DNA of 35,276 bases from Planctomycetota bacterium (lineage in GTDB: Bacteria; Planctomycetota; Phycisphaerae; SM23-33): positions 1 through 35,276 of the forward strand of contig DAOVZK010000020.1 in assembly GCA_030635145.1 (NCBI GenBank), given 5' to 3'. Shown one piece after another: positions 7,263-16,420 of this stretch. The position numbers and the translations under genes are program-made. The notes under the pieces were generated by a model. The model was not told the origin of the DNA. It ran no database searches and was given only the letters and a program-made list of their open reading frames with translations. The stretch's first letter is position 1. Each line of letters opens with the position of its first letter.

Positions 7263-9268
7263 CACTGACCGTTGACGATATTCTCGGGCCCGGTGGGATC
7301 ATCGCCGACAAACTTCCCGGTTATGAACCGCGCGACGAGCAGCTTGAAATGTCTCGAAGCGTAGCCGAGGCGTTCGGGGCCAACGAGCATCTCATCGCCG
7401 AGGCCGGGACCGGCGTGGGAAAAAGTTTCGCGTATCTCGTCCCCGCCATTCTCGATGTCGCACAAAACCATCGGCGCGTCGTGATAAGCACCTGCACAAT
7501 CGCGTTGCAGGAACAGATCATGGGCAAAGACCTGCCGTTTTTAAGCGACGCCCTACCGCTGGAATTCACCGCCGTGCTCGGTAAAGGCCGTTCCAATTAT
7601 CTTTGCGTCCGCCGGCTGCAATCGATACTGAAAGTTCACGAAAGGCTCTTTACCAGCGAGCGGCAACACGACCAACTCGCCAACGTCGCCGACTGGGCGA
7701 TGCAAACCCGCACGGGCGAGCTGCAGGAAATCGACTTCGAGCTTGACACAAGCGTCTGGCGAAAAGTCTGCAGCGACAGCGGATCATGCCGCGGAAACAA
7801 ATGCCCGCACGCCCACCAATGCCACTTCCGCGCCGCCCGCCTGCGGCTACTCGGTGCCGACATCGTCGTTGGCAACCACGCGTTTTTGATGGCCGACCTT
7901 GCCATCGGCGAATCCGACGGAATCATCGGGCCATACGATCTTGTCGTGCTGGACGAAGCACACACCGTCGAATCCGTGGCGAGCGATCAGTTCGGAACAT
8001 CGGTGTCAAACGCGTCGATCGGCTATCTGCTACGCGAACTGTACAACGAAGAAAACGACCGCGGACTGCTCGCACTGATGGGTGCCAAAGACGCAATCAG
8101 TTCCGTGCTGTCAGCCGGTGCAGCGGCCGACGACTTTTTTTACCGTCTCGACCAATGCGCGTCACATCACGAGGACATCGCACAAAACGGGCGAATACGA
8201 AAAAGCGAAGTCGTCCCCGACACAGTCAGCGACAAACTGCGGGATCTAGCGATGAAAATTCGCCAGCTGCGAAGCAACTCGCACAACGAAGACCAGGGTT
8301 ATGAACTGGCGAGTTTGGAAATGCGGGTAATCGAAACCGCCGACGACATTCGCAATCTGATAATGCAGGGCAAGGACGATTACGTTTACTGGACGTCGAC
8401 GCGGCAGCCGGTTCGCCATGCAAAGTCGCGACGAAAAAAATCGAACCCCATCGTTACGCTGTCGGCTGCGCCGATTAACGTCGCCCCGATCCTGAAGCAA
8501 CTGCTGTTCGACAGCAAAAAATCGGTCGTGCTTACCAGCGCCACGCTGGCGACGGCCCGCGGAAACAAACACGGGTTCGAATACATCCGTCACCGCCTCG
8601 GGATCGAAGAGTCTCGCGAGATTCTGCTGTCCAGCCCGTTCGATTATCGCAGCCAGGCCAAGCTCTATATCGAGTCGCAGCTGGGCGATCCCAACCGGCC
8701 TGACGACTTCGCACCGCGTGCCGCCCAGGCCATCCAGCACTACGTTCAAAAATCGCAAGGCCGCTGCTTTGTCCTCGCCACCAGCTACGCCATGCTCAAC
8801 GCCATCGCACGCGAAATCGAAAACTGGTGCGGGGACAATTCGTACGACCTGCTCATTCAGGGCGGTAATATGCAGCGGACGATGATGCTGGATCATTTTC
8901 GCAAAAACGAGCGGTGCGTGCTGCTGGGAACGCGAAGCTTCTGGCAAGGCGTGGACGTTTCCGGCGAGGCACTGAGCAACGTCATCATCACCAAACTCCC
9001 GTTCGCCGTGCCGGACTCCCCGATAATCGAGGCACGCATCGAAGCCATCCGCGCCGCCGGAGGCAATCCGTTCGGCGAGTTCCAACTCCCGCAGGCGATC
9101 ATACTTTTCAAGCAGGGTTTCGGACGGTTGATCCGCTCGACAAAAGATACCGGCTTCGTCGTGGTGCTGGATCATCGAATCGTGACAAAATCCTACGGCC
9201 GCGACTTCATCAACGCACTACCCGACATCCAAATCGCCAGAGATGAATTCGGCGCCGATGCCTGGTAA
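7259..9268 (+). CDS. DinG/XPD-type ATP-dependent DNA helicase
   Basis: A 669-residue superfamily 2 helicase of the DEAD_2/Helicase_C_2 type, which unwinds DNA 5'-3' during repair and R-loop removal. Walker A is [10 protein letters not shown] (48-57) and Walker B is DEAH (232-235). Between them Cys171, Cys177, Cys182 and Cys188 form the expected iron-sulfur cluster site. C-terminal helicase motifs include [23 protein letters not shown] and QGFGRLIRS (motif VI with arginine fingers). The length is close to E. coli DinG and YoaA. The start overlaps the stop of the preceding membrane protein gene. No exonuclease domain is fused. The choice between DinG and YoaA orthology cannot be made from sequence alone, so no symbol is given. 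Confidence 0.93.
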   Translation: MTLTVDDILGPGGIIADKLPGYEPRDEQLEMSRSVAEAFGANEHLIAEAGTGVGKSFAYLVPAILDVAQNHRRVVISTCTIALQEQIMGKDLPFLSDALPLEFTAVLGKGRSNYLCVRRLQSILKVHERLFTSERQHDQLANVADWAMQTRTGELQEIDFELDTSVWRKVCSDSGSCRGNKCPHAHQCHFRAARLRLLGADIVVGNHAFLMADLAIGESDGIIGPYDLVVLDEAHTVESVASDQFGTSVSNASIGYLLRELYNEENDRGLLALMGAKDAISSVLSAGAAADDFFYRLDQCASHHEDIAQNGRIRKSEVVPDTVSDKLRDLAMKIRQLRSNSHNEDQGYELASLEMRVIETADDIRNLIMQGKDDYVYWTSTRQPVRHAKSRRKKSNPIVTLSAAPINVAPILKQLLFDSKKSVVLTSATLATARGNKHGFEYIRHRLGIEESREILLSSPFDYRSQAKLYIESQLGDPNRPDDFAPRAAQAIQHYVQKSQGRCFVLATSYAMLNAIAREIENWCGDNSYDLLIQGGNMQRTMMLDHFRKNERCVLLGTRSFWQGVDVSGEALSNVIITKLPFAVPDSPIIEARIEAIRAAGGNPFGEFQLPQAIILFKQGFGRLIRSTKDTGFVVVLDHRIVTKSYGRDFINALPDIQIARDEFGADAW

Positions 9269-9347
9269 CCGCAACCCGCGGTGGCAATAAAATGTCGGCT
9301 GGGTCGTAGCACGACGGGCAATAACAATCGCTGCGGTCGCACCGCCG

Positions 9348-9695
9348 TTAGGGGGTTTGAACAAGTTTCAGGGCGTCATCGAGGTTGTGTGCAATCGGCA
9401 TAAGTTTGTCGAGGACGATGCAGTGGAGCGTTTTTTCGACGAGTTCCAAAGGGCTGAGCAAAACGAGATGGGCACCGGATTTTTTAAGTTCGGTGTAGCA
9501 ATGTGTCAGCAGGGTCATTCCGCAGCTCATGATAAAATCCAGCTGCGAAAGATCGACTATTGTCGGAAGCTTCCGCACTGCCGTCGCAGCCAGAAATCGA
9601 TCCTCTATCTCCGCAGCACCAATCGCATCGAGCTTCCCACTGAGCGAAACAATCGTCACCTCGTCGTCCTGCCGAATTATTTTCATGTCTATCAT
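9348..9695 (-). CDS. STAS-domain protein (anti-sigma factor antagonist type)
   Basis: A 115-residue single STAS domain: MIDMKIIRQDDEVTIVSLSG, GKLDAIGAAEIEDRF, IVDLSQLDFIMSCGMTLL, then KKSGAHLVLLSP. The Ser of FIMSCG sits where SpoIIAA-type antagonists carry the serine phosphorylated by an anti-sigma kinase. It probably acts in a partner-switching cascade, but no kinase or sigma factor is adjacent, so the partner is unknown. The start at ATG 9695 is chosen because GGTGGG lies 6 nt upstream; an upstream in-frame TTG at 9710 would add five residues. It lies downstream of proB on the same strand, separated by a 190-bp repeat region. Confidence 0.88.
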   Translation of the reverse strand: MIDMKIIRQDDEVTIVSLSGKLDAIGAAEIEDRFLAATAVRKLPTIVDLSQLDFIMSCGMTLLTHCYTELKKSGAHLVLLSPLELVEKTLHCIVLDKLMPIAHNLDDALKLVQTP

Positions 9696-9712
9696 AATTG
9701 TACCCACCAAAG

Positions 9713-9880
9713 TAAATGCTAAACGCTAAATCCGAAAAGCTAAACAATATCAAATTTTCGAAATTTCAATTTTCAAACTAAGATAAATTGTTAATCGGCT
9801 ACGAACGTTTCGGATTTTGATGATTCTAATTTCGTGCTTGTTTAGAATTTCGTTATTCGATTTTCGTTTTTAACCGCGAT
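9713..9880. repeat. A+T-rich degenerate palindromic repeat, copy 2
   Basis: The left side has ATGCTAAACGCTAAATCCGAA and AGCTAAACAATATCAAATTTT. The right side has GTTTCGGATTTTGATG and TTGTTTAGAATTTCGTTATTCGA. It resembles the repeat at 6531-6690 in composition and order, though identity is low. It fills the gap between proB and the STAS gene. Confidence 0.6.
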
Positions 9881-9887
9881 TCGCCAA

Positions 9888-11036
9888 TTACCCCCCCCTG
9901 CTAGGCGTTGCGACCATATTGTTTCGATGGACGGCTTCGTCGTATGGTTTTTCATCGCCGCCGAGGGCATTGGCAATCTGGTTCGACCGCAAACCCTTTA
10001 TGGCTTCGAGATGCTCGGATGAGTAGTTCGTCAGGCCCCGTGCAATCTCTCGCCCGCGTGAGTCGGTGATGGTAACCATGTCGCCTTGTGCGAACTGCTT
10101 TTTCGCGGGAATAACGCCAACGATGCCGGAGGGGAGCAGACTCTTTCCGCCTTTGCGCAACGCCTTGGCGGCACCGTCGTCGACGACGATTTTGCCCACC
10201 GGTTTTGCCGCCTGCCCAATCCAACGCTGTTTGCTGGAAAGTTTTCGCGCAGCTGGAATAAACACCGTCCCCAGCGGTTTGCCATCGAGAATTTTTTGCA
10301 GAATCTTCGGCGTGCGTGCGTTGGCGATAACGACGGGCTCACCGGCGGTGGTTACCATAGCGGCGGCATCGAGTTTGGTTTTCATTCCGCCCGTGCCAAG
10401 CGATGTTCGCTCTGTGCGTACCAGCCCGCGAGTTTTGTTGTCGATATTCTTAACGCAATCCACCACATCACCATTCTCGTCGAGCACTCCGTCGACACTC
10501 GTCAGCAGAACCAGCACATCGGCGCTGATCATGTTCGCGACCATCGCGGCGAGGATATCGTTTTCACCGAACCGGATTTCGTCGACGGCGACGGTGTCGT
10601 TTTCGTTAATAATCGGCAGTGCCGAAAACTCGCGAAGCGAACTGAGCGTATTGCGGATATTGAGATATCGCGTACGATCTTCGAAGGCGTCGCGTGTCAG
10701 CAGCACTTGTGCCACTTTCACCTTCCGCCGCGCGAAGGCATCGTGAAAAATCCGCATCAGCTGCCCTTGCCCCACAGCTGCGACGGCCTGCAAGCCCGGC
10801 ACAGTTTTCGGCCGCTGCGACATATCCAGCTCACCCAGCCCGGCACCGATAGATCCGCTGGCCACGAGCGTAACTTCTATACCGCGATTCATGACGGCGG
10901 TGATATCACCCACCAGCCGCGAGATGGCCCTGCGATCCGGGCGACCTTTGCTGTCGCAAATACAGTTCGTGCCCACCTTCACCACAATTCGTGAAGCCTC
11001 ACCGATTATATTTTGTCTCACATTTGTTCCGGGCAT
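9888..11036 (-). CDS. proB: Glutamate 5-kinase with PUA domain
   Basis: A 382-residue enzyme that phosphorylates glutamate in the first step of proline synthesis. The amino-acid-kinase domain (about 1-255) shows RIVVKVGTNCICD, VTLVASGSIGAGLGEL, the ALPIINENDTVAVDEIRFGEND substrate loop and GTGGMKTKLDAA. A PUA domain follows (about 280-360, with GIVGVIPAKKQFAQGDMV). The start at ATG 11036 is chosen because AAAGGGA lies about 7 nt before it; an upstream in-frame ATG at 11066 has no ribosome site and abuts a dispersed repeat. proA is not adjacent. Confidence 0.95.
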   Translation of the reverse strand: MPGTNVRQNIIGEASRIVVKVGTNCICDSKGRPDRRAISRLVGDITAVMNRGIEVTLVASGSIGAGLGELDMSQRPKTVPGLQAVAAVGQGQLMRIFHDAFARRKVKVAQVLLTRDAFEDRTRYLNIRNTLSSLREFSALPIINENDTVAVDEIRFGENDILAAMVANMISADVLVLLTSVDGVLDENGDVVDCVKNIDNKTRGLVRTERTSLGTGGMKTKLDAAAMVTTAGEPVVIANARTPKILQKILDGKPLGTVFIPAARKLSSKQRWIGQAAKPVGKIVVDDGAAKALRKGGKSLLPSGIVGVIPAKKQFAQGDMVTITDSRGREIARGLTNYSSEHLEAIKGLRSNQIANALGGDEKPYDEAVHRNNMVATPSRGG

Positions 11037-11077
11037 CGAATTTCCCTTTGCGCTTGTTGAAAACATGACTTTAGCTT

Positions 11078-11216
11078 GTCATTGCGAGCGAAGCGAAGCA
11101 ATCTCGCCGCTAGCAGCGGAGGCAATAAATAATCGCGACTCACATCGCCCACCCCGCTAGGGGTTATTTACCACCGGCGTTGCCGGTTGCCGCGTCGCTA
11201 CGCTCCTCGCAATGAC
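11078..11216. repeat. Dispersed 'cattgcgagc' inverted repeat, copy 2
   Basis: The left arm is GTCATTGCGAGCGAAGCGAA followed by GCAATCTCGCC. The right arm is the inverted counterpart GCCGCGTCGCTACGCTCCTC followed by GCAATGAC. About 70 bp lie between the arms. Such REP-like repeats occur in many unrelated bacterial genomes. It lies in the proB leader. Confidence 0.85.
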
Positions 11217-11258
11217 ATGTAATTCAAAGCGGTTCCGATAATACAAGGTTTTGCGGGT

Positions 11259-11288
11259 ATTATACTCACCCCAGCTACCCGAACCCAA
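11259..11288 (-). promoter_or_regulatory. Candidate promoter of proB
   Basis: On the minus strand TTGGGT (11288-11283), an 18-bp spacer and a perfect TATAAT (11264-11259). Transcription would run through the dispersed repeat into proB, giving a leader of about 215 nt. Confidence 0.4.
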
Positions 11289-11363
11289 CAAAATATCGGG
11301 CACATATCGCGATCCGCCAAAAATGACGATTGACAATTGGGATTCAAAAACTACGCTGTTGTG

Positions 11364-12698
11364 ATGGGTATACTTATCGACATTGCGTATTTGTTCGCTT
11401 TAATACTGGCGTCGCCGATTTTGGTGACGAAAATGATCCGCCAGGGTCGCTACCGCACGGGTCTCGCCGAGCGTTTCGGCCGCGCGCCTAAACGCTACGG
11501 CATCCAGCCGGTAATCTGGATCCACGCCGTCAGTCTGGGCGAAATAAACGGGATCTGCAAACTCGTAGACGAAATCCACTCGCAGCTGCCGGATTTTCGC
11601 GTGGTGATATCGTCGACCACCGATACGGGCATGGCGGCGGCGCGGCGGCACTTCGCGCCCGGCCACGACGTTTTCCAATGGCCGCTCGACTTTACATGGG
11701 CTGTCGCCCGCGCACTCGACAGAATCGCCCCGTCACTGGTGGTGCTGATGGAAGGCGAAGTCTGGCCGAACTTCCTTGCCGCCTGCAACAAGCGAAAGAT
11801 TCCATCCGTCGTCGTCAACGGGCGAATGAGCCCCAACAAGGGATACCCGCGATACAAAAAACTCGGCCCGCTGGCGGCGAACCTTTTCAATCGGCTCACA
11901 GCTATCGGCGTGCAGGACGAAATCTACGCAGAAAAATTCATCGCCCTCGGCACCAAACCAGAAAAGGTGCATCTTACCGGCATGATGAAATTCGATGCAA
12001 TTCAGGTCACCGACCACATCACCGGGCAGGATTCGTTGGCAAAAGCTATGGGGCTTGCGGTAGGCGATGAAAAGATTTTCGTTGCCGGTGGCACAGGCCC
12101 CGGTGAAGAATCGATTCTGCTGGAGTCGTACAAAAAGCTGCGAAACGTTCATGCGAATCTGCGGTTGGTTATCGTGCCTCGCAAACCCGAACGTTTCGAC
12201 GAAGTGGCGCGGTTGATTTCGGCGGCCGGGTTTGATTGCGTGCGGAGAAGCGAGCATCCCAACGGGCAAACGTGCAAGCTTACCACCAACAGTGTGGTGC
12301 TTGGCGATACGATGGGCGAACTGAAGGCGTTTTACGCGATGGCCGACGTTGTTTTCGTCGGGCGGTCGCTGGTGCCGATGGGCGGGTCGGATATGATTGA
12401 GGCGGCGGGGCTGGGTAAGAGCGTCTGCTTCGGGCCGCACACGTTTAACTTTCCGCAGGCGGAAAAACTCAAGCAGCACGGATGCGTCGAAGTTTCCGAC
12501 GGTGGGGAGCTGGCGGCACAGATTTCGGCGTGGTTAAACGATCCGGCCGCTGCAAAACTGGCCGGCGAGACGGCACAAAAATATGTACGGTCGCAGCAAG
12601 GTGCCACGCGTCGCAACGTGGAGCTTATCGCACACCTGCTGAATCGAGTCCCGGCCGTCAAACCCGGAAGCATCGCGACGGATAAGATTGAAGAGTGA
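11364..12698 (+). CDS. waaA: 3-deoxy-D-manno-octulosonic acid (Kdo) transferase
   Basis: A 444-residue glycosyltransferase that adds Kdo from CMP-Kdo to the lipid A precursor at the cytoplasmic face of the inner membrane. It starts with a single membrane anchor (about 3-22, DIAYLFALILASP). Then come the acceptor-side motif WIHAVSLGEINGICKL, SSTTDTGMAAARRHF, MEGEVWPNF and VNGRMS. The GT-B C-terminal half has VAGGTGPGEESILLE, VPRKPERFDEV and GGSDMIEAAGLGKSVCFGPHTFNF. ATG 11364 (or the GTG before it) fits the family start better than a TTG at 11337. Its presence implies Kdo-containing LPS, in keeping with lpxI 1 kb downstream on the other strand. Confidence 0.94.
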   Translation: MGILIDIAYLFALILASPILVTKMIRQGRYRTGLAERFGRAPKRYGIQPVIWIHAVSLGEINGICKLVDEIHSQLPDFRVVISSTTDTGMAAARRHFAPGHDVFQWPLDFTWAVARALDRIAPSLVVLMEGEVWPNFLAACNKRKIPSVVVNGRMSPNKGYPRYKKLGPLAANLFNRLTAIGVQDEIYAEKFIALGTKPEKVHLTGMMKFDAIQVTDHITGQDSLAKAMGLAVGDEKIFVAGGTGPGEESILLESYKKLRNVHANLRLVIVPRKPERFDEVARLISAAGFDCVRRSEHPNGQTCKLTTNSVVLGDTMGELKAFYAMADVVFVGRSLVPMGGSDMIEAAGLGKSVCFGPHTFNFPQAEKLKQHGCVEVSDGGELAAQISAWLNDPAAAKLAGETAQKYVRSQQGATRRNVELIAHLLNRVPAVKPGSIATDKIEE

Positions 12699-12745
12699 CG
12701 CGATCGCTAGCAGCGGAGACAATATTTGCCACCTCCGTCGGGGGT

Positions 12746-12820
12746 GTCATTGCGAGCGTAGCGAAGCAATCTCGATTCTCATATATTAGATTGCCACGTC
12801 GCTATGCTCCTCGCAATGAC
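12746..12820. repeat. Dispersed 'cattgcgagc' inverted repeat, copy 3
   Basis: A compact copy: GTCATTGCGAGCGTAGCG plus AAGCAATCTCG on the left, GATTGCCACGTCGCTATG plus CTCCTCGCAATGAC on the right, with about 15 bp between. It lies between the convergent waaA and membrane-protein genes and could act as a bidirectional hairpin. Confidence 0.85.
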
Positions 12821-12888
12821 ACCGGCAACGCCGGATGTATTAATGGCCATCGACTTCGCCACTGACCATACCACCTGCCCAATACTCT

Positions 12889-13674
12889 TTAATTCCGGCG
12901 GCGTTTGTCCAGAAAATTGCAGACGGACAGCAGAACCATCGCGACGATAAATCCAATCGCACCGGCCTGGTTGGCGATGAGGCCCGTAATGATTGCACCT
13001 TGCAGCAGCAGAACTCCGCGTTGCAGCTGAACGGCTAGTTGGTTTGCCGTTTCGGCGGCGATGCGTTTGCTCAGCAGCAGGCTGCAGTAAATCGAGCGGA
13101 ACGAAACCCACAGCAAAATCCAGACCGACACCCAGGGAGAAATGGCGGCGATTCCGTGCGCGGCGAAACTTATCACTGCCAATGCGCCGCAGCCACCCAC
13201 GGCCACGACGCTGAAGGCCCACGCCACGGCGCCGAATTTTCGCAACGTCTGCGATTGGGCGTACGCGGCGACGAGTTCCACGCTTCCGCAATATGCTGCG
13301 AGTATCGCGGCGGCGGTGATGACTTTCCACGATGCGGCGCCCCCACCGACAGCTGCGCCGAGCAAAACCAATGTACCCCATCCAACGGCGGTGGCGAAGA
13401 CTCGGGCGATATTCAAACGTGGTTGCAAAAACCGCAACCACGGCACCCGGCCGGCGGCAAATCTTCGTAGCGATACCGCGTAGATTGCGAAGGCTGCGAC
13501 GATGACGGCGGCGCAAACTGCAAATGCGACAGTATCAAATCCGCAGGTAAATTTTCCCCCGAATTCTTTCCCGAAGCTTTCCCCGAATCCTTGCCGCGCG
13601 AGAAAAAATCCCACCAGACCACCCGTAGGAACGGTTAGCCAGAAAGCGAAGCATGGAAGAGAAATGCGGTTCAT
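12889..13674 (-). CDS. Hypothetical polytopic membrane protein
   Basis: A 261-residue, strongly hydrophobic Ala/Val/Gly-rich protein with about seven membrane helices, starting MNRISLPCFAFWLTVPTGG. The region from about 60 to 255 is almost continuous hydrophobic segments separated by short basic loops (SLRRFAAGR, KRIAAETANQ), ending FLDKRRRN. The ATG at 13674 lies 6 nt after the lpxI stop codon, with GGAAAG inside the lpxI end as ribosome site, so it is translated together with lpxI. A role linked to envelope lipids is possible from context only. No family is recognised. An overlapping 245-codon minus-strand frame is Arg/His-rich and is a shadow. Confidence 0.7.
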   Translation of the reverse strand: MNRISLPCFAFWLTVPTGGLVGFFLARQGFGESFGKEFGGKFTCGFDTVAFAVCAAVIVAAFAIYAVSLRRFAAGRVPWLRFLQPRLNIARVFATAVGWGTLVLLGAAVGGGAASWKVITAAAILAAYCGSVELVAAYAQSQTLRKFGAVAWAFSVVAVGGCGALAVISFAAHGIAAISPWVSVWILLWVSFRSIYCSLLLSKRIAAETANQLAVQLQRGVLLLQGAIITGLIANQAGAIGFIVAMVLLSVCNFLDKRRRN

Positions 13675-13679
13675 CGCTG

Positions 13680-14588
13680 TTACTTTCCGACGACTGCGAT
13701 TTTTAGTTTGTCGGCCAGCGCAAGTGTCGCGGGTTTGTCGGCGATGAGTGTCTTCTCGGCCTCGACGACAAGCGTCGCGCATTTCGCCGCCGCGAGATTC
13801 TTTATCGTTTCCGGGCCGACAGTCGGAACGTCGAACCGCATGTCCTGATTCGGCCGAGCGACTTTTATCATCGTCCAGTTGCCCTTTTTGCAGAGGCTCC
13901 CCGCGCGGGCGATCATGGCGTCGGTGCCTTCGACGGCTTCGACGGCGAGGATGTCGCGTTCTTTAACTGCGAGCGATTGCCCAACGTCGAGGTCGGCACT
14001 GGCCCGGGCGATTTTCCACCCGAACTCTATATCCAGCTGCATCGATGACGACGGTTGCAGCTGCGTCATGACGCCCTCGTGTGCCAAATGCTCTTTGCAG
14101 TATTCAACGCTGGACATAAGCTCAATTCCTTCCTTCGCGAGTTCTTCCGCCACCGCCAGCAGCACGGGATTGTCGCGTTTGTCGTGGCGTAGCTGGCAGT
14201 ACCATATTTTCGCGCTTCGCAAATCCGGCAGATATCGCAAAAACCGAAATCGCTCGTGCATTCGAGTTTTTTTCACCGACCCGATCATCACAACCTTGCG
14301 AACGTTGTGATGCTTAAACACCCGAATCCATTTGCTCATTCGCGTGACACCAGCCCAGGCGAATTCGTCGGCAAGCCCCTCCAGCCACGGATTCGCGAAT
14401 CCGCTGATTCCGACGATAACCAGTTTTCGGCCGCTGGTGATGATCCCGTCGGCAACGCTGAACGGTAAGCGCCCGGCCCCGGCAATTATGCCGATCGGCT
14501 CATCCGAAATCATCGAATTTTTTTCCGAATATGCAGAATGTTGCGGGCTACTCGTCATTGTTGTTTTCTCGATCATGCGTTCGTTCAT
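13680..14588 (-). CDS. lpxI: UDP-2,3-diacylglucosamine pyrophosphatase LpxI
   Basis: A 302-residue enzyme that cleaves UDP-2,3-diacylglucosamine to lipid X and UMP in lipid A synthesis, the form used where LpxH is absent. Visible motifs are EPIGIIAGAGRLPFSVADG at the N-terminus, KVVMIGSVKKTRM, the C-terminal DUF1009 signature DVGQSLAVKERDILAVEAVE followed by GTDAMIARAG (with the catalytic Asp of GTDA), and DMRFDVPTVGPETI. ATG 14588 is chosen since CAGGGG lies just before it; an upstream frame to 14666 would overlap the ABM gene. It is followed by a membrane protein gene 6 nt downstream and preceded by an ABM protein. Confidence 0.94.
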   Translation of the reverse strand: MNERMIEKTTMTSSPQHSAYSEKNSMISDEPIGIIAGAGRLPFSVADGIITSGRKLVIVGISGFANPWLEGLADEFAWAGVTRMSKWIRVFKHHNVRKVVMIGSVKKTRMHERFRFLRYLPDLRSAKIWYCQLRHDKRDNPVLLAVAEELAKEGIELMSSVEYCKEHLAHEGVMTQLQPSSSMQLDIEFGWKIARASADLDVGQSLAVKERDILAVEAVEGTDAMIARAGSLCKKGNWTMIKVARPNQDMRFDVPTVGPETIKNLAAAKCATLVVEAEKTLIADKPATLALADKLKIAVVGK

Positions 14589-14632
14589 GGTTACCCCTGC
14601 GGTATAACCATGCCACCAAGACATTCTACAAT

Positions 14633-14941
14633 TTACGCCGGTTTCAGGATATTCACTTTCGTGCAAATTACAAGGTCTTTGGTGTCTTGCTTATACTGTT
14701 TCATGTGCGGTGCCTGCAAGTGCGCCGTCAGGGCCTCGATGCTTTCCCACGCTTCGACGACAGTAGCAACGCCGTCGCGCGGAGTAATGTTGAGCTGCGC
14801 CCCGTCGGGATCGTCGACGGTTAGTTCGTAGCGGATGCATCCGTCTTCGGCGAAAACGGTGGGGATATTCGCGCGGAAAATGTCCAGATACTCGGCGAAC
14901 GCTTCGGGTTTAACTTCAATTGTTGCGATTACGTGAATCAT
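14633..14941 (-). CDS. Antibiotic biosynthesis monooxygenase (ABM/YgiN-like) domain protein
   Basis: A 102-residue ferredoxin-fold dimer-type protein: MIHVIATIEVKPEAFAEYLD, EDGCIRYELTVDDPD and VVEAWESIEALTAHLQAPHM are the family's strand-helix pattern with the conserved E-x-W and H. Relatives are quinol monooxygenases or heme-degrading enzymes, but the substrate cannot be inferred. It has a Shine-Dalgarno (AAGGA) before ATG 14941. It lies 44 bp upstream of lpxI on the same strand and could share its transcript. Confidence 0.88.
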   Translation of the reverse strand: MIHVIATIEVKPEAFAEYLDIFRANIPTVFAEDGCIRYELTVDDPDGAQLNITPRDGVATVVEAWESIEALTAHLQAPHMKQYKQDTKDLVICTKVNILKPA

Positions 14942-15085
14942 GTCTTTTCCTTACTATAGATCAGCTAAAAATTTCCAAATTGGTAACTTACCTCAAGCGA
15001 GGCTTTGTGTGTATGGGTATTATAATCGAATTTGCCCGGTGAAACCTCAAAAATTTTGCCGCCGCCCGGCCATGCCCCGCCCCGA

Positions 15086-15115
15086 TTGCCACTTGTAACC
15101 GCGGATAAATATGAT
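15086..15115 (+). promoter_or_regulatory. Candidate promoter of lysA
   Basis: TTGCCA (15086-15091), an 18-bp spacer and TATGAT (15110-15115). The start would be only about 8-10 nt before ATG 15131, a very short leader. Confidence 0.45.
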
Positions 15116-15130
15116 ATCCTGTGCGATACT

Positions 15131-16414
15131 ATGGATTATTTTGACTACAAAAACGGTGAGTTGTGTTGCGAAGAGGTTCCGGTAAAGGATATTGCAGCCG
15201 AGGCTGGGACGCCGGTTTACATTTACTCGAAGGCGACGTTGATGCGTCACTACTCGGGCGTGGTTAAGGCGTTTGCGGAGCTTGACGCGATAATTTGCTA
15301 CTCGATCAAGTCCTGCGGAAACCTCCACATCCTCAAACTGTTCGCCGAGAACGGGGGCGGATTCGACGTCGTCAGCGGTGGCGAGCTGGCCCGCGCGCAA
15401 CAAGTCGGTGCCGATATGAAAAAGATCGTCTTCGCCGGGGTCGGGAAAACCGACAACGAAATTCGCGAAGCTCTTACCGCCGGGATCGGCTGGTTCAATA
15501 TCGAAAGCGAGCAGGAGTTCGAGAATCTTTCCCGGCTGGCCGCGGAAACGAAAACCAAAACGCGGGCGGCACTGCGGGTGAATCCCGACGTGTTCGACCC
15601 CAACACGCACGCCTATACCACAACGGGCAAGAAGGAAACGAAGTTCGGCGTGGACATTGACAGGGCTGCGGCGTTTTTCGAAAAGTACGGGCATGACGCC
15701 AACGTCACGCTCGACGGAATTCATCTGCACATCGGTTCGCCGATCTACTCGCCACAGCCGTACGTCGACGCGATTACCAAAACGCTCGGGCTGATCGAAG
15801 AAATTCGCGCCGGCGGCGGCAAGGTAAACGTGCTGGACATCGGTGGTGGATTCGCCGCCGACTACGAGGCCGACAAAAGCCCGTCGGCACAGGCCTACGC
15901 CGATGCCATCGTGCCGCTACTAAAAGGCACCGGGCTGCAAATTATTCTCGAACCGGGAAGGCACATAGCGTGCAACGCGGGAATTTTGCTATCGCAGGTG
16001 CTGTACACGAAACGCGGCGGCGACAAAAAATTTGTGATTGTTGACGCGGCGATGACGGATTTGATTCGGCCGGCGCTTTACGAGGCGGAGCATTTTATTT
16101 ATCCCGCACATCTCGACCACGACGAGTTTCCTCCGAACCGGCGGTTCGATTTTGCACCCGCCAACGGCGAGCAGGTAGACATCGTGGGTGGTGTGTGCGA
16201 AACGGGCGATATCCTCGGAAAATCGCGAACGCTGCCCCCGATGCAACGCGGAGATTTGCTCTCGATTTTCTCGGCTGGTGCGTATGGGTTCGTGATGTCA
16301 AGCCAATACAACGCCCGCCCGCGAGCAGCCGAAGTGCTGGTCGACGGTGACTCGTTTAAGATCATCCGCCGCCGCGAAAATTACAACGATGTCTTCGCCG
16401 CCGAAATTTTTTAG
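15131..16414 (+). CDS. lysA: Diaminopimelate decarboxylase
   Basis: A 427-residue PLP enzyme that decarboxylates meso-diaminopimelate to lysine. The PLP lysine is Lys60 in CYSIKSCGNLHILK (the family's YAxKAN). Other motifs are GGFDVVSGGELARAQQ, FGVDID, GIHLHIGSPI, LDIGGGFAADYE (phosphate binding), EPGRHIACNAG, and VCETGDILGKSRTLP, which supplies the active-site Cys from the neighbouring subunit. It ends FSAGAYGFVMSSQYNARPRA, typical of LysA. ATG 15131 is preferred: the frame extends upstream to 15032, but that part is Pro-rich, unlike the family, and contains the likely promoter. Confidence 0.96.
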   Translation: MDYFDYKNGELCCEEVPVKDIAAEAGTPVYIYSKATLMRHYSGVVKAFAELDAIICYSIKSCGNLHILKLFAENGGGFDVVSGGELARAQQVGADMKKIVFAGVGKTDNEIREALTAGIGWFNIESEQEFENLSRLAAETKTKTRAALRVNPDVFDPNTHAYTTTGKKETKFGVDIDRAAAFFEKYGHDANVTLDGIHLHIGSPIYSPQPYVDAITKTLGLIEEIRAGGGKVNVLDIGGGFAADYEADKSPSAQAYADAIVPLLKGTGLQIILEPGRHIACNAGILLSQVLYTKRGGDKKFVIVDAAMTDLIRPALYEAEHFIYPAHLDHDEFPPNRRFDFAPANGEQVDIVGGVCETGDILGKSRTLPPMQRGDLLSIFSAGAYGFVMSSQYNARPRAAEVLVDGDSFKIIRRRENYNDVFAAEIF

Positions 16415-16420
16415 CTAACA

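Noticed and set aside
8246-9175. 309-codon antisense frame within the DinG-type helicase
   Set aside because: Antisense shadow of a gene with clear motifs; no ribosome site.
12779-13516. 245-codon Arg/His-rich minus-strand frame
   Set aside because: It overlaps the hydrophobic membrane-protein frame coupled to lpxI; its Arg-rich composition is typical of a shadow frame in G+C-rich DNA.
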